Source of the DNA: Enterobacteriaceae bacterium UBA5654
GTDB taxonomy: Bacteria; Pseudomonadota; Gammaproteobacteria; Enterobacterales; Enterobacteriaceae
Length of the DNA stretch: 64,000 nt
Reading direction: 5' to 3'
Assembly: GCA_002421005.1 (NCBI GenBank)
Contig: DIJC01000013.1
Coordinates: 183,387-247,386 of the forward strand
Numbering within the stretch: the first letter of the stretch is position 1; the number at the start of each line of letters is the position of its first letter. The notes under the pieces are model-generated. The model did not search any database. It saw only the letters and a list, made by a program, of their open reading frames with translations, and was not told the origin of the DNA. This document shows positions 39,168 to 47,955 of this stretch, piece after piece. The translations under genes and the position numbers were made by a program.

Positions 39168-40013
39168 ATGGCTGAAACGCAAAACGATCCGCTATTGCCG
39201 GGCTACTCATTTAATGCCCATCTGGTGGCGGGATTAACGCCGATTGAGGCAGGCGGCTATCTCGATTTTTTTATCGACCGTCCGCTGGGCATGAAAGGCT
39301 ATATCCTTAATCTGACCGTGCGCGGGGAAGGAGTGATTGATAACAGCGGTCAGCGTTTTGTTTGCCGTCCGGGTGATATGCTGCTGTTCCCGCCGGGAGA
39401 AATTCACCACTACGGACGTCACCCGGAGGCGAAAGAGTGGTATCACCAGTGGGTTTATTTCCGCCCGCGCGCTTACTGGCAGGAGTGGCTGGCGTGGCCG
39501 ACCATTTTTGCGCAAACGGGATTTTACCGCCCGGACTCGTCTCATGAACCGATGCTTCGCGCCCTGTTCGGGCAAATTATCGATGCCGGGCAGGGAGCCG
39601 GACGCTACTCTGAACTGCTGGCGATTAACCTGCTGGAACAACTGCTGCTGCGACGTATGGAAGCGGTGAATGAATCGCTGCATCCGCCGATGGATCACCG
39701 GGTGCGCGAAGCCTGCCAGTACATCAGCGATCATCTCTCCGATACCCAGTTTGATATCGCCAGCGTCGCGCAGCACGTTTGCCTTTCACCTTCGCGCCTG
39801 TCGCATCTGTTTCGCCAGCAGCTTGGCGTGAGCGTGCTGAGCTGGCGCGAAGATCAACGCATCAGCCAGGCCAAATTCCTGCTGAGCACCACCCGGATGC
39901 CGATTGCCAGCGTGGGGCGCAATATTGGCTTTGAGGATCAGCTCTATTTTTCCCGCGTCTTTAAGAAATGCACCGGTGCCAGTCCCAGCGAGTTCCGCTC
40001 CGGTTGTGAATAA
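39168..40013 (+). CDS. araC: Arabinose operon regulator AraC
   Basis: AraC binds L-arabinose with an N-terminal cupin arm and domain (about 1-165) and DNA with two C-terminal helix-turn-helix units (about 175-278, FDIASVAQHVCLSPSRLSHL and the second near MPIASVGRNIGFED). I set the start at the ATG at 39168 (MAETQNDPLLPGYSFNAHLV), as in E. coli; the open frame from 39051 runs through araO2. The 281 residues are 11 fewer than E. coli AraC because the non-essential C-terminal tail is shorter. Confidence 0.97.
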   Translation: MAETQNDPLLPGYSFNAHLVAGLTPIEAGGYLDFFIDRPLGMKGYILNLTVRGEGVIDNSGQRFVCRPGDMLLFPPGEIHHYGRHPEAKEWYHQWVYFRPRAYWQEWLAWPTIFAQTGFYRPDSSHEPMLRALFGQIIDAGQGAGRYSELLAINLLEQLLLRRMEAVNESLHPPMDHRVREACQYISDHLSDTQFDIASVAQHVCLSPSRLSHLFRQQLGVSVLSWREDQRISQAKFLLSTTRMPIASVGRNIGFEDQLYFSRVFKKCTGASPSEFRSGCE

Positions 40014-40134
40014 AAAGTGAATGATGTGTCAGGATACTTGTCATAACCGTTAATCTATTCAGACAATTGATGGCTTGACGAAGACTGCGCCGCTTTGCAG
40101 AATCGCGGTTTCCAACATCCTGACGGACATTTTA

Positions 40135-40905
40135 ATGCAAGCATTGCTGGAACATTTTATTACCCAATCCGCCAGTTACTCGTTGATTGCCATCGCGCTG
40201 GTGGCGTTTCTGGAATCGCTGGCGCTGGTCGGGCTGATCCTGCCGGGCACGGTGATGATGGCCGGGCTGGGCGCACTGATCGGCAGTGGCGAAGTGAACT
40301 TCTGGCAGGCATGGCTGGCGGGGATTGTCGGCTGTTTACTGGGGGACTGGATATCGTTCTGGCTGGGCTGGCGTTTCAAAAAACCGCTGCACCGCTGGTC
40401 GTTCATGAAGAAGAATAAATCGCTGCTCGATAAAACCGAGCACGCGCTGCATCAGCACAGCATGTTTACCATTCTGGTCGGGCGCTTTGTCGGGCCGACC
40501 CGTCCGCTGGTGCCGATGGTCGCCGGTATGCTCGATCTGCCAGTGGCTAAGTTTGTGTTACCCAATATTATCGGCTGCCTGTTCTGGCCGCCGGTTTACT
40601 TCCTGCCGGGCATTCTGGCGGGAGCGGCGATTGATATTCCCCCCGACGCGCAGAGCAGCGCGTTTAAGTGGCTGCTGCTGGCGGCAGCGCTGCTGCTGTG
40701 GATTGCCGCCTGGCTGTGCTGGCGCTTATGGCGCAGCGGGAAAAGCGGGCGCGACCGTCTGTCTTTATTATTGCCACGCCAGCGTCTGCTGTGGATTGCC
40801 CCGCTGATCGGCGGTGTGGCGGTGGTGGCACTGGCGGCGGCGATCCGCCATCCGTCAATGCCGGTCTATGCTGACATCCTGCTGAAGGTCGTCACCGGTC
40901 ACTGA
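40135..40905 (+). CDS. yabI: DedA-family inner-membrane protein YabI
   Basis: YabI is one of several DedA proteins, recently tied to lipid (undecaprenyl phosphate and phospholipid) flipping in this superfamily. The 256-residue protein has the membrane signature FVGPTRPLVPMVAGM and FLESLALVGLILPGT re-entrant segments, then two spans near the C-terminus. I set the start at the ATG at 40135 (MQALLEHFITQS) to match E. coli. Its last 51 bases overlap the 3' end of the convergent thiQ gene. Confidence 0.95.
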   Translation: MQALLEHFITQSASYSLIAIALVAFLESLALVGLILPGTVMMAGLGALIGSGEVNFWQAWLAGIVGCLLGDWISFWLGWRFKKPLHRWSFMKKNKSLLDKTEHALHQHSMFTILVGRFVGPTRPLVPMVAGMLDLPVAKFVLPNIIGCLFWPPVYFLPGILAGAAIDIPPDAQSSAFKWLLLAAALLLWIAAWLCWRLWRSGKSGRDRLSLLLPRQRLLWIAPLIGGVAVVALAAAIRHPSMPVYADILLKVVTGH

Positions 40906-41598
40906 GTGAATTCCCAATAGCGACGAGGCGCTGGCGCGGCCGCTGAGCAGCGCGTGGGTTTCCCCATCCCAGGCGATTCTGCCGTCGGCAACGACCAGTG
41001 AGCGCGGCGCAATGCGCGCTGCATCTTCCACGCTGTGCGATACCATCAGCAGCGTCAGATGCTGGCGACGGCAGACGTCGCTCACTAACGTCAGCATTTC
41101 CTGACGCAGCGCCGGATCGAGCGCCGAAAACGGCTCATCAAGCAGCAGCACCGGCTGCTCGCGCACCAGGCAACGCGCCAGTGCCGCCCGCTGACGCTGA
41201 CCGCCGGAAAGCTCTCCCGGCAGGCGCTCCAGCAGCGACTCAATGCCCATCTGGCTGGCGATCAACTGCAATTTCTGCCGCTGCGCCTCGCTAAGTTTCA
41301 GCCCCGGATGCAAACCCAGGCCAATATTCTGCCGCACCGTCAGATGGCTAAACAGATTATTTTCCTGAAACAGCATCGACACCGGACGGCGCGCGGGCGG
41401 CGTGTGGGTGTGAAGCTGATTTTCAATCAGGATGGTGCCGCTTTCCGGTTGCAGAAAACCGGCAATCAGATTGAGCAGCGTGCTTTTGCCCGCGCCGCTC
41501 GGTCCCAGCACCGCCACCTGTTCACCTTGCTTAAGCGACAGAGTGAAGCGCATCGGCAGATGCTGATAAAGCCAGATAACATCAGTAAGTTTCAGCAT
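40855..41598 (-). CDS. thiQ: Thiamine ABC transporter ATP-binding subunit
   Basis: ThiQ powers thiamine, TMP and TPP uptake with ThiP and ThiB. Walker A is GPSGAGKST (about 31-39), the signature is LSGGQRQR, and Walker B is VLLLDEPFSALD. I chose the ATG at 41598 (MLKLTDVIWLYQHL), which overlaps the end of thiP by 17 bases. At 247 residues it is about 15 longer than E. coli ThiQ, through a C-terminal tail that runs 51 bases into convergent yabI. Confidence 0.96.
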   Translation of the reverse strand: MLKLTDVIWLYQHLPMRFTLSLKQGEQVAVLGPSGAGKSTLLNLIAGFLQPESGTILIENQLHTHTPPARRPVSMLFQENNLFSHLTVRQNIGLGLHPGLKLSEAQRQKLQLIASQMGIESLLERLPGELSGGQRQRAALARCLVREQPVLLLDEPFSALDPALRQEMLTLVSDVCRRQHLTLLMVSHSVEDAARIAPRSLVVADGRIAWDGETHALLSGRASASSLLGIHSVTGDDLQQDVSIDRH

Positions 41599-43192
41599 GG
41601 CGTCCCGGAAGTTTTTCAATAGCGGTAAAAAGCGCAAAGCACAGTAGCAGCAGGAGCAGCGCGGTTACGGCCCCTTCCTGGCTGCGGTAGGAGCCGATTT
41701 GCTGATACAGGTAAAACGGCAGCGTGCGGAAATCCTCATTGCCAAACAGCGCCACCACGCCAAAGTCGCCAATTGACAGTACGCAGGCAAAAGCCAGCGC
41801 CTGGGCCAGCGGGCGCTTCAGCGCACGCAGCTCCACCACTTTCAGGCGGGTAAAGCCTTCCATGCCCAGAGACTGGCACAGCAGGGTGTAACGGGCGGTG
41901 AGATCGCGCATAGGGTTTTCCAGCACTTTCAGCGCGTAGGGAATGGCCATCAGTGCGTTGGTGAAAATAACGATGCCGTCTGCCGAACCCGGCAGGCCGA
42001 TGCTGTTACTGAGCAGCAGAAAGAAGCCCGTCGCCAGCACGATACCGGGCATGGCGAGGATCAGCATCCCGGAAAGCTCCATCGCCTGACCCGCCAGCGG
42101 ACGGGCGCGGGCGCGAAGCTCGCGGCTGCTCCACAGCAGCATTACGGTGAGGATCACGCAGAGCACGCCCGCTGCCAGCGCGATGCGCAGCGACGTCCAC
42201 AGCGCCTGCCACATCGCGGGCTGGGCCAGCACGTCAGGCAAGTCGCGATTGAGTCCCTCAACGATCACCGCCAGCAGCGGCGGTAACAGCAGCAGCAGGG
42301 CACCGACGATCAGCAGCGCGTCGGCAAGACGGCTGAAGCGCCGATCGTCGGGATCGCGCCAGCCCTGAAGATGCGAGTTTCCCACGGCAATCGCTTTGCT
42401 TAGCCGTTGGCTGAGCAGCACCAGTCCGAGGCAGCAGACCATCTGGATCAGCGCCAGCATCGCCGCGCGCCCGGGATCGTAATCAAAATTCAGCGCCTGA
42501 TAGATCGCCAGTTCAATGGTCGTCGCCTGCGGCCCGCCGCCCAGCGACAGCACGGTGGCAAAGCTGGCGAAGCAGAGCATGAAAATCAGCGCGGCGATGG
42601 GGGGGATCTGGCGACGCAGCCACGGCCACTCGACCAGCCGGAAGAAGTCGTAACCGCGCATCCCCAGTTGCGCCGCCAGTTGCCGCTGCTCGCCGGGGAT
42701 TTGCTCCAGCGCCTGAAGCAGCAGGCGGCTCGCCATTGGCAGATTAAAGAATACGTGCGCCAGCAGAATGCCCTGTAGTCCGTAGGGAGAAAAGGTCCAC
42801 TCCAGCCCCAGCGCCTGAAATAGCGAAGCCAGCCAGCCTTGCCGCCCGTAGACGCTCAGAATGCCGAATACCGCGACCAGCACCGGCAGGATCAGCGTCA
42901 TGGCGCACAGGCGCAGCAGCGCCAGCCTGCCGGGAAAGCGGCGGCGGTACAGCGCACGGGCCAGAAAGATCGCCGGAACCACCGACAGCAGCGCCGACAA
43001 AAACGCCTGCCAGAAGGAGAAGCGCACCACGTGCCACAGGTAGCTGTCCGCAAACAGCGTGCGCCAGGCCGCCTGCGGCGCGCTGAACCACAAGGCCAGG
43101 AATGCCGCCAGCGCGACCGCCACCATCAGGGTGGCGGCACTCAGACCCGGCAGCATCCAGCCCGGAATTAGCGGCTGACGGCGCGTTGCCAC
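41582..43192 (-). CDS. thiP: Thiamine ABC transporter permease
   Basis: ThiP forms the whole membrane channel with two fused permease halves. The 536-residue protein has about 12 hydrophobic spans and two EAA-type loops (EQIPGEQRQLAAQLG near 165-180 and LENPMRDLTARYTLLCQSLG near 430-450). Its start overlaps the thiB stop by 25 bases and it overlaps thiQ by 17, which indicates tight translational coupling. Confidence 0.97.
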   Translation of the reverse strand: MATRRQPLIPGWMLPGLSAATLMVAVALAAFLALWFSAPQAAWRTLFADSYLWHVVRFSFWQAFLSALLSVVPAIFLARALYRRRFPGRLALLRLCAMTLILPVLVAVFGILSVYGRQGWLASLFQALGLEWTFSPYGLQGILLAHVFFNLPMASRLLLQALEQIPGEQRQLAAQLGMRGYDFFRLVEWPWLRRQIPPIAALIFMLCFASFATVLSLGGGPQATTIELAIYQALNFDYDPGRAAMLALIQMVCCLGLVLLSQRLSKAIAVGNSHLQGWRDPDDRRFSRLADALLIVGALLLLLPPLLAVIVEGLNRDLPDVLAQPAMWQALWTSLRIALAAGVLCVILTVMLLWSSRELRARARPLAGQAMELSGMLILAMPGIVLATGFFLLLSNSIGLPGSADGIVIFTNALMAIPYALKVLENPMRDLTARYTLLCQSLGMEGFTRLKVVELRALKRPLAQALAFACVLSIGDFGVVALFGNEDFRTLPFYLYQQIGSYRSQEGAVTALLLLLLCFALFTAIEKLPGRHAETY

Positions 43193-44151
43193 TGGCTAAT
43201 CCATGACTGACGGTCGGCTGCGACCTGTTGCGGGGTAAATTCCAGCGTGGTTTTGGGTTTCGCCAGCGCGGCAAACCCGTCCGGCAGGGTGACGTCAGCG
43301 ACCGGATACATCCAGTTGCCGGTCGGAATGGCGTTCTGGAAAGCAGGAGATACCATAAAGGTGAGGAACTTTTTCGCCAGTTCCGGCTGCTTGCTGGCTG
43401 CGGTGCGCGCGGCGACCTCAACCTGCAAATAGTGGCCTTCGGCAAAATCCGCCGCCGCATACTGGTCTTTTTTCTCTTCGATGATGTGATAGGCCGGGGA
43501 AGTGGTGTAGCTCAGCACCAGGTCGCTCTCACCTTTCAGGAACAGACCGTAGGCTTCGCTCCAGCCTTTGGTGACGGTGACGGTTTTCGCCGCCAGTTTC
43601 TGCCAGGCTTCCGGGGCTTTATCGCCGTAGACTTTTTGCATCCACAACAGCAGGCCCAGACCCGGCGTGCTGGTACGCGGATCTTCATAAATTACCCGCC
43701 ATTTCTGGTCACTTTCTACCAGTTCCTTCAGGCTCTTCGGCGGGTTTTTCAGTTTGTTTTTATCATAGACGAAGGCGAAATAGCCGTAATCGAACGGCAC
43801 GAAGGTATCGTTGTTCCAGCCGCCTGGCACCTTGACCGCGCTTGCCGGGACGTCGCTTTTGGCAAACAGTTTGGTCTGGGTGGCGGCTTCCAGCAGGTTG
43901 TTGTCCAGCCCCAGCACTACGTCAGCTTTGCTGTTTTTGCCTTCCATGCGCAGACGATTAAGCAGCGATACGCCGTCCTCCAGCGTCACGAATTTCAGTT
44001 CGCACTGGCAGTCGGCTTCAAAGGCTTTTTTGACCACCGGCCCCGGTCCCCAGTCTGCGGAGAAAGAGTCGTAGGTATAGACGGTAAGAACAGGTTTAGC
44101 GAAAACGGGCGCGGCGACCAGCGCCAGCAACGGCAGATATTTTTTCAACAC
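43168..44151 (-). CDS. thiB: Thiamine-binding periplasmic protein
   Basis: ThiB (TbpA) captures thiamine and its phosphates in the periplasm for ThiPQ. The 327 residues start with a signal peptide (MLKKYLPLLALVAAPVFA, cut before KPVL). A type II periplasmic-binding fold follows, with VYTYDSFSADWGPGP at the N-terminal lobe. It is first in thiBPQ and is preceded by a TPP riboswitch. Confidence 0.97.
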   Translation of the reverse strand: MLKKYLPLLALVAAPVFAKPVLTVYTYDSFSADWGPGPVVKKAFEADCQCELKFVTLEDGVSLLNRLRMEGKNSKADVVLGLDNNLLEAATQTKLFAKSDVPASAVKVPGGWNNDTFVPFDYGYFAFVYDKNKLKNPPKSLKELVESDQKWRVIYEDPRTSTPGLGLLLWMQKVYGDKAPEAWQKLAAKTVTVTKGWSEAYGLFLKGESDLVLSYTTSPAYHIIEEKKDQYAAADFAEGHYLQVEVAARTAASKQPELAKKFLTFMVSPAFQNAIPTGNWMYPVADVTLPDGFAALAKPKTTLEFTPQQVAADRQSWISQWQRAVSR

Positions 44152-44189
44152 TTTGCACCTCAGTCGATGGGTGGCAAAGGATTTTGAGC

Positions 44190-44275
44190 ACCAGCCTCAA
44201 ATCCCTTCGCCGGCATTATCCGGATCAGGTTCGACGGGTATTTTCTCAGCCTTACGCGGCACCCCGTTGAGAACG
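44190..44275 (-). promoter_or_regulatory. TPP riboswitch (THI box) of thiBPQ
   Basis: Read on the minus strand, the leader has CTCAACGGGGTGCC, the CTGAGA core (44244-44249), ACCCG, and GAACCTGATC (44223-44232). It then has GGATAATGCCGGCGAAGGGA, closing with TTTGAGG that pairs with the 5' CTCAA. This is the full THI-element consensus. Bound thiamine pyrophosphate should turn off thiB expression. It lies 39 bp before thiB and just past the sgrR stop. Confidence 0.95.
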
Positions 44276-44312
44276 TCATCAGTGTAATAATTTTGTGAGT
44301 TTTCTGAAAGCT

Positions 44313-45968
44313 TTATGGTTCCGGCGGCGCAAACCAGGCCGATTTAAAATCGAACCAGCCCAGCGTGTTCATGCGCAGACCGCGCATACTGCGCTGTCCC
44401 TGAATGATCAGCCAGTGGTGGATCAGCGGCACGATGGCCTGGCTGGTCAGTAACTGCTGGCACCAGACTGCCAGATCCATTTCACCCGCGTGCCAGCGCG
44501 TGGCGTCTTTCTGCCAGTCGATGGGAATGCAGTGCTGGATCAACGGTACTTCATACAGGTGCGAGAAAAGCGAGAAATCGAGCGGCAGGGTAAAATTGGC
44601 GCTGTTGAGCCAGATGTCGCTGATTGCATCGCCCCGGTGCCATTCATCATAGTCCACCTCGTTGATGTCCAGTTTTACCCCGTGCTCCGCCAGCAACCGC
44701 GCCATAATCTGCGCAATAATATGATGTTCGACGTGATCGCGGTAATAGGTCATCGTCACCGCTTCCAGGCCCGCCGGTTTTTCGCTGCGTTCACTGTGAG
44801 CGTGATGCCAGCGCGGCAGCAGTCCATAGGCCGGGAACCAGCGGTATTTATAACTATCTTCAGCGTGATAAAGGAGGCTGGCGGGGGCAAGGATATAGCT
44901 TAGCCACTGGCGCACCGCCATGTTTGACCCGCGCGGCGAGCGGGCATCGAATAGCAGATAGTAGCAACCCTCTTCGAGACGACTCTCTACCGCTTTTTCC
45001 CCGTCCGGCGATCCCTCCAGCATCAGGCTACCGTTAAGTTCTTCGCTAAGATCCGGCAGCACCCAGACATTCACCTCATCAATCAGCGCCCGGTAGCCAA
45101 AATAGTCGTCGAACGCGTGAATTTTCAGCTGGTTCTGGTTATTGCGCCCGACGGCGTAGGGGCCGGTGCCAATCGGCTGGCTGGCGAAGCGGCTCATCGT
45201 TTCCCACTCGCGGGGCAAAATCATGGCCGGCGTATTTCCCAGCAGCCAGGGCAGCCAGCGGTCCGGCTGGCTGAGATGAATATCCAGCGTCCAGGCGGTG
45301 GGGGAGTAAATGCGGGTGATGTGCGCATACAGCGGCTGGGGGTTGATTCGGCTGAGCGAGGCGATGACATCCTCCATCTCCAGTTCGCGCCCGTGATGAA
45401 AATGAATGCCGGGACGTAAAAAAAATCGCCAGTGCAACGGAGAAATTTGCTGCCAGTGGTGAGCAATGTCCGGTTCCAGTTCCCCGTTTTCCTCATTTAT
45501 GCGCGTCAGCGCGCTAAAGATTTGTCGCGCCATATGGGTTTCTGAACGGCGCAGCGCGCTGCCGGGAAGCAGATTTTTCATTGGCCGATAGTAGAGCACG
45601 CGCAGAATATGCCGCCCCTGACGGAAGCTGCGCCCAAGATGGGAGACCAGCATCTGGCGGACAGTGGCTTTATCGCCCACCAGTTGGACCAACTGGTCGA
45701 TACGATCCTGCTCCAGCAGGTCTTCCGCCCGCTGCTGCTGGAGCGCCAGCCCGGTATACAGGAACGTCAGGCGCGAGCGCTTGCCGCGTCCGGCCTCGGC
45801 TTCCCAGGTCAGCCAGCCGCGGGCCTGCATGGTATTCAGCAAGGTGCGCATATGCCGCCGCGAGCAGCTCAGCAGTTCTGCCAGCTCGTTCAGGGTGGTC
45901 TCCTGCGATTTGCCGTCGCAGCATTGCCACAGGCGGATGAATTGTTGTTGTAGACGGCCAGAGGACAT
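44313..45968 (-). CDS. sgrR: SgrR, activator of the SgrS small RNA
   Basis: SgrR senses glucose-phosphate stress and activates sgrS. The 551 residues equal E. coli SgrR. The N-terminal winged helix (about 1-110, with TLNELAELLSCSRRHMRTLL) binds DNA, and the rest is a solute-binding-protein-like domain (about 160-520). It is divergent from sgrS, and the 67-bp space between them holds both promoters. Confidence 0.97.
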   Translation of the reverse strand: MSSGRLQQQFIRLWQCCDGKSQETTLNELAELLSCSRRHMRTLLNTMQARGWLTWEAEAGRGKRSRLTFLYTGLALQQQRAEDLLEQDRIDQLVQLVGDKATVRQMLVSHLGRSFRQGRHILRVLYYRPMKNLLPGSALRRSETHMARQIFSALTRINEENGELEPDIAHHWQQISPLHWRFFLRPGIHFHHGRELEMEDVIASLSRINPQPLYAHITRIYSPTAWTLDIHLSQPDRWLPWLLGNTPAMILPREWETMSRFASQPIGTGPYAVGRNNQNQLKIHAFDDYFGYRALIDEVNVWVLPDLSEELNGSLMLEGSPDGEKAVESRLEEGCYYLLFDARSPRGSNMAVRQWLSYILAPASLLYHAEDSYKYRWFPAYGLLPRWHHAHSERSEKPAGLEAVTMTYYRDHVEHHIIAQIMARLLAEHGVKLDINEVDYDEWHRGDAISDIWLNSANFTLPLDFSLFSHLYEVPLIQHCIPIDWQKDATRWHAGEMDLAVWCQQLLTSQAIVPLIHHWLIIQGQRSMRGLRMNTLGWFDFKSAWFAPPEP

Positions 45969-46035
45969 AAAAGAGGAACTCCCGCTAAAAACCCAGCAAT
46001 TTATTTATCCCCATATTAAGACAATAATCATCAGC

Positions 46036-46282
46036 GATGAAGCAAGGAGGTGGAATATGAAGGGGTCTTTCATTCGTCAGTTTTATCTGCGCTATTTTAT
46101 TGCGACACAGGGAGTGTCCTGGCTGGCCCGTCAGAGCGCACTACAGCGGCTCCGGTTGCTTGAGGAACTGATGCAGTGGGACGTTACAGACCGGACCTCT
46201 GAAAACTGATTTGCAGACATCATGTGTGACTGAGTATTGGTGTAAAATCACCCGCCAGCAGATTATTTCTGCTGGCTTTTTT
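46036..46282 (+). ncRNA. sgrS: SgrS, Hfq-dependent small RNA of glucose-phosphate stress
   Basis: The segment begins GATGAAGCAAGGAGG as E. coli SgrS does, contains the sgrT reading frame, and ends with the ptsG-pairing region. TGTGACTGAGTATTGGTGTA and its neighbours (46222-46245) are unchanged from E. coli. The terminator GCCAGCAG-ATTATTT-CTGCTGGC plus T-run is at 46254-46282. The RNA blocks ptsG and manXYZ translation when sugar phosphates accumulate. At about 247 nt it is some 20 nt longer than E. coli SgrS, from a longer sgrT part. It is divergent from sgrR and precedes setA. Confidence 0.95.
46057..46209 (+). CDS. sgrT: SgrT peptide, inhibitor of the glucose PTS permease
   Basis: SgrT is made from the 5' part of SgrS and inhibits PtsG transport. 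The 50-residue frame has a strong AAGGAGGT ribosome site. It keeps the family pattern RQFYLRYFIAT ... LLEELMQWD with a TSEN end. E. coli SgrT is 43 residues and starts at MRQFY. Here the frame starts MKGSFI-RQFY, so the N-terminus is 5-6 residues longer, and the middle has diverged. Confidence 0.92.
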   Translation: MKGSFIRQFYLRYFIATQGVSWLARQSALQRLRLLEELMQWDVTDRTSEN

Positions 46283-46313
46283 CGTTTTCATTCTTGTGCG
46301 TAAGGGACTTTTC

Positions 46314-47495
46314 ATGCTCTGGGTAATGACGATGGCACGGCGGCTCAACGGAATTTATGCCGCATTTATGATCGCAGCGTTTATGGTAGGTATCGCCGGG
46401 GCGCTACAGGCTCCAACGCTCAGTTTGTTTCTGAACCGCGAAGTGGGGGCCGAACCGTTTTGGGTCGGTTTTTTTTACACCGTTAACGCCATTGCCGGGA
46501 TACTGATTAGCCTGCTGCTGGCAAAGCGCTCCGACAGCCAGGGCGACCGGCGAAAACTGATTGTCTTCTGCTGCCTGTTGGCGGTCGTCAATGCGCTGCT
46601 GTTTGCGTTTAACCGCCACTACATGACGCTCATTACCTGCGGCGTATTGCTCAGTTCGATAGCCAGCTGTGTAATGCCGCAGCTATTTGCCCTTGCGCGG
46701 GAATATGCCGATCGTTCTGCCCGCGAAGTCGTGATGTTCAGTTCGATAATGCGTGCTCAGCTCTCGCTGGCGTGGGTTATCGGCCCACCGCTGGCCTTTA
46801 TGCTGGCGCTGAACTACGGCTTTACCACCATGTTTATCACCGCGGCCGGTATTTTCGCCGTCAGCCTGGTGCTGATTGCGCTATGGCTGCCGTCGGTGCC
46901 GCGCGTGGAACCGCTTTCCGGGGCGGCGATTGCGCTACCCACCGGCGGCTGGCAGGATAAAAACGTCCGCCTGTTATTTATTGCCTCCACGCTGATGTGG
47001 ACCAGCAACACCATGTATTTTATCGATATGCCGATATGGATCAGCCAGGATTTAGGCCTGCCGGATAAACTGGCCGGGTTGCTTATGGGCACCTGCGCGG
47101 GGCTGGAAATCCCGGTGATGATCATCGCCGGGTATTACGTCAAACGCTTCGGCAAGCGCCGAATGATGATACTCGCGACGCTCTCCAGCTTTATTTTCTA
47201 CTGCGGGCTGATCTTTTTTCACAGCCAGCAGGGGCTGCTGGTCTTACAGTTTTTTAACGCCGTTTTTATCGGGATTGTTGCCGGAATCGGTATGCTCTGG
47301 TTTCAGGATCTGATGCCGGGACGGGCAGGGGCCGCTACCACCCTTTTCTCCAACAGCATTTCTACCGGCGTTATTCTGGCCGGAATGATCCAGGGCGTGC
47401 TGGCACAATACGCTGGTCACGCCGTGGTCTACTGGGCGATTGCGGCAATCTCGATTGTCACCCTGACCATGATCAGCCGGGTAAAGGATGTATAA
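46314..47495 (+). CDS. setA: Sugar efflux transporter SetA
   Basis: SetA is a major-facilitator exporter of glucose, lactose and analogues, expressed downstream of sgrS in E. coli. The 393-residue protein (start ATG at 46314, MLWVMTMARRLNGIYAAF) has 12 hydrophobic spans and the conserved AKRSDSQGDRRK loop and PGRAGAATTLF. An upstream in-frame start would lie in the sgrS terminator and is unlikely. Read-through of sgrS or a short separate promoter drives it. It ends 13 bp before a hok repeat. Confidence 0.96.
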   Translation: MLWVMTMARRLNGIYAAFMIAAFMVGIAGALQAPTLSLFLNREVGAEPFWVGFFYTVNAIAGILISLLLAKRSDSQGDRRKLIVFCCLLAVVNALLFAFNRHYMTLITCGVLLSSIASCVMPQLFALAREYADRSAREVVMFSSIMRAQLSLAWVIGPPLAFMLALNYGFTTMFITAAGIFAVSLVLIALWLPSVPRVEPLSGAAIALPTGGWQDKNVRLLFIASTLMWTSNTMYFIDMPIWISQDLGLPDKLAGLLMGTCAGLEIPVMIIAGYYVKRFGKRRMMILATLSSFIFYCGLIFFHSQQGLLVLQFFNAVFIGIVAGIGMLWFQDLMPGRAGAATTLFSNSISTGVILAGMIQGVLAQYAGHAVVYWAIAAISIVTLTMISRVKDV

Positions 47496-47576
47496 ATTGC
47501 CGTAAGCGAAATTCTGGAAGGCAGCGCGTAAAAACGAGACGACAGGGGTTACAGCAGAGAGTAGCTGGCATAGAGT

Positions 47577-47762
47577 TTGCGACGGGTGCCTGAGGCTGTA
47601 TGCCTTTGGCGCTGGCTGAATGGCATGCAGAGAAAAGCCCCACCCGACTCTAAATCGAATGAGGCCAATTCCATGCATGAACAACATGAGAATAGCCTCT
47701 TAACTGCTGGAAAGCAACGAAGGAGGCTGGAATGCCGCAACGTTATCTGCTGTACGGACTGA
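47577..47762 (+). CDS. Mok-like overlapping frame of the Hok cassette, copy 1
   Basis: In hok/sok loci the toxin is translated only if an overlapping leader frame, mok, is translated, and the antisense RNA blocks mok. This 61-residue frame starts at TTG and runs 31 bases into the hok frame, the expected position. It is kept in both repeats, with three amino-acid changes at most, although its start codon is GTG in copy 2. Its codon content is not typical of a real protein, so its role, if any, is regulatory. Confidence 0.45.
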   Translation: MRRVPEAVCLWRWLNGMQRKAPPDSKSNEANSMHEQHENSLLTAGKQRRRLECRNVICCTD

Positions 47763-47884
47763 TAGTGATTTGCATCACTATTCTGCTGTTTACCTGGATG
47801 GTACGCGACTCGCTGTGTGAGCTGCAAATGAAACAGGGAAAAACGGAGCTTGCGGCGGTTTTAGCCTACGAAGTTAAACGTTAA
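47732..47884 (+). CDS. hokA: HokA-like type I toxin, copy 1
   Basis: The 50-residue frame MPQRYLLYGLIVICITILLF... has a transmembrane span (about 6-24) and the Hok family segment RDSLCEL (about 25-31), then a polar tail ending AYEVKR. From memory E. coli HokA starts MPQKYRLLSLIVICFT and also has TWMIRDSLCEL, so this is the HokA branch. Hok toxins depolarise the inner membrane. AAGGAGG lies 6 bases before ATG. The protein from the second copy is identical. A Sok-like antisense RNA is expected from the minus strand over the mok start, but I could not fix its ends. Confidence 0.88.
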   Translation: MPQRYLLYGLIVICITILLFTWMVRDSLCELQMKQGKTELAAVLAYEVKR

Positions 47885-47955
47885 GAGCTGAACGGCGGGG
47901 GCGCGTTTTTCCCCGCCGCTCATGAAGTGACCGCATCCTCAACGCACCCAACTTT

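Larger units (their letters stand above)
47508..47949 (+). repeat. 442-bp direct repeat, copy 1 (HokA toxin cassette)
   Basis: This segment recurs at 48793-49234, offset by exactly 1285 bp. I count 11 mismatches (47524, 47547, 47561, 47566, 47577, 47650, 47679, 47680, 47904, 47929, 47932), about 97.5% identity. The block 47681-47903, with the hok coding region, is identical. The repeat contains a mok-like overlapping frame, the hok frame and a GCGGGG/CCCCGC hairpin at about 47893-47918. Its left end is 13 bp from the setA stop and its right end 6 bp from the aroD stop. No inverted repeats or transposase genes flank it. Confidence 0.95.
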
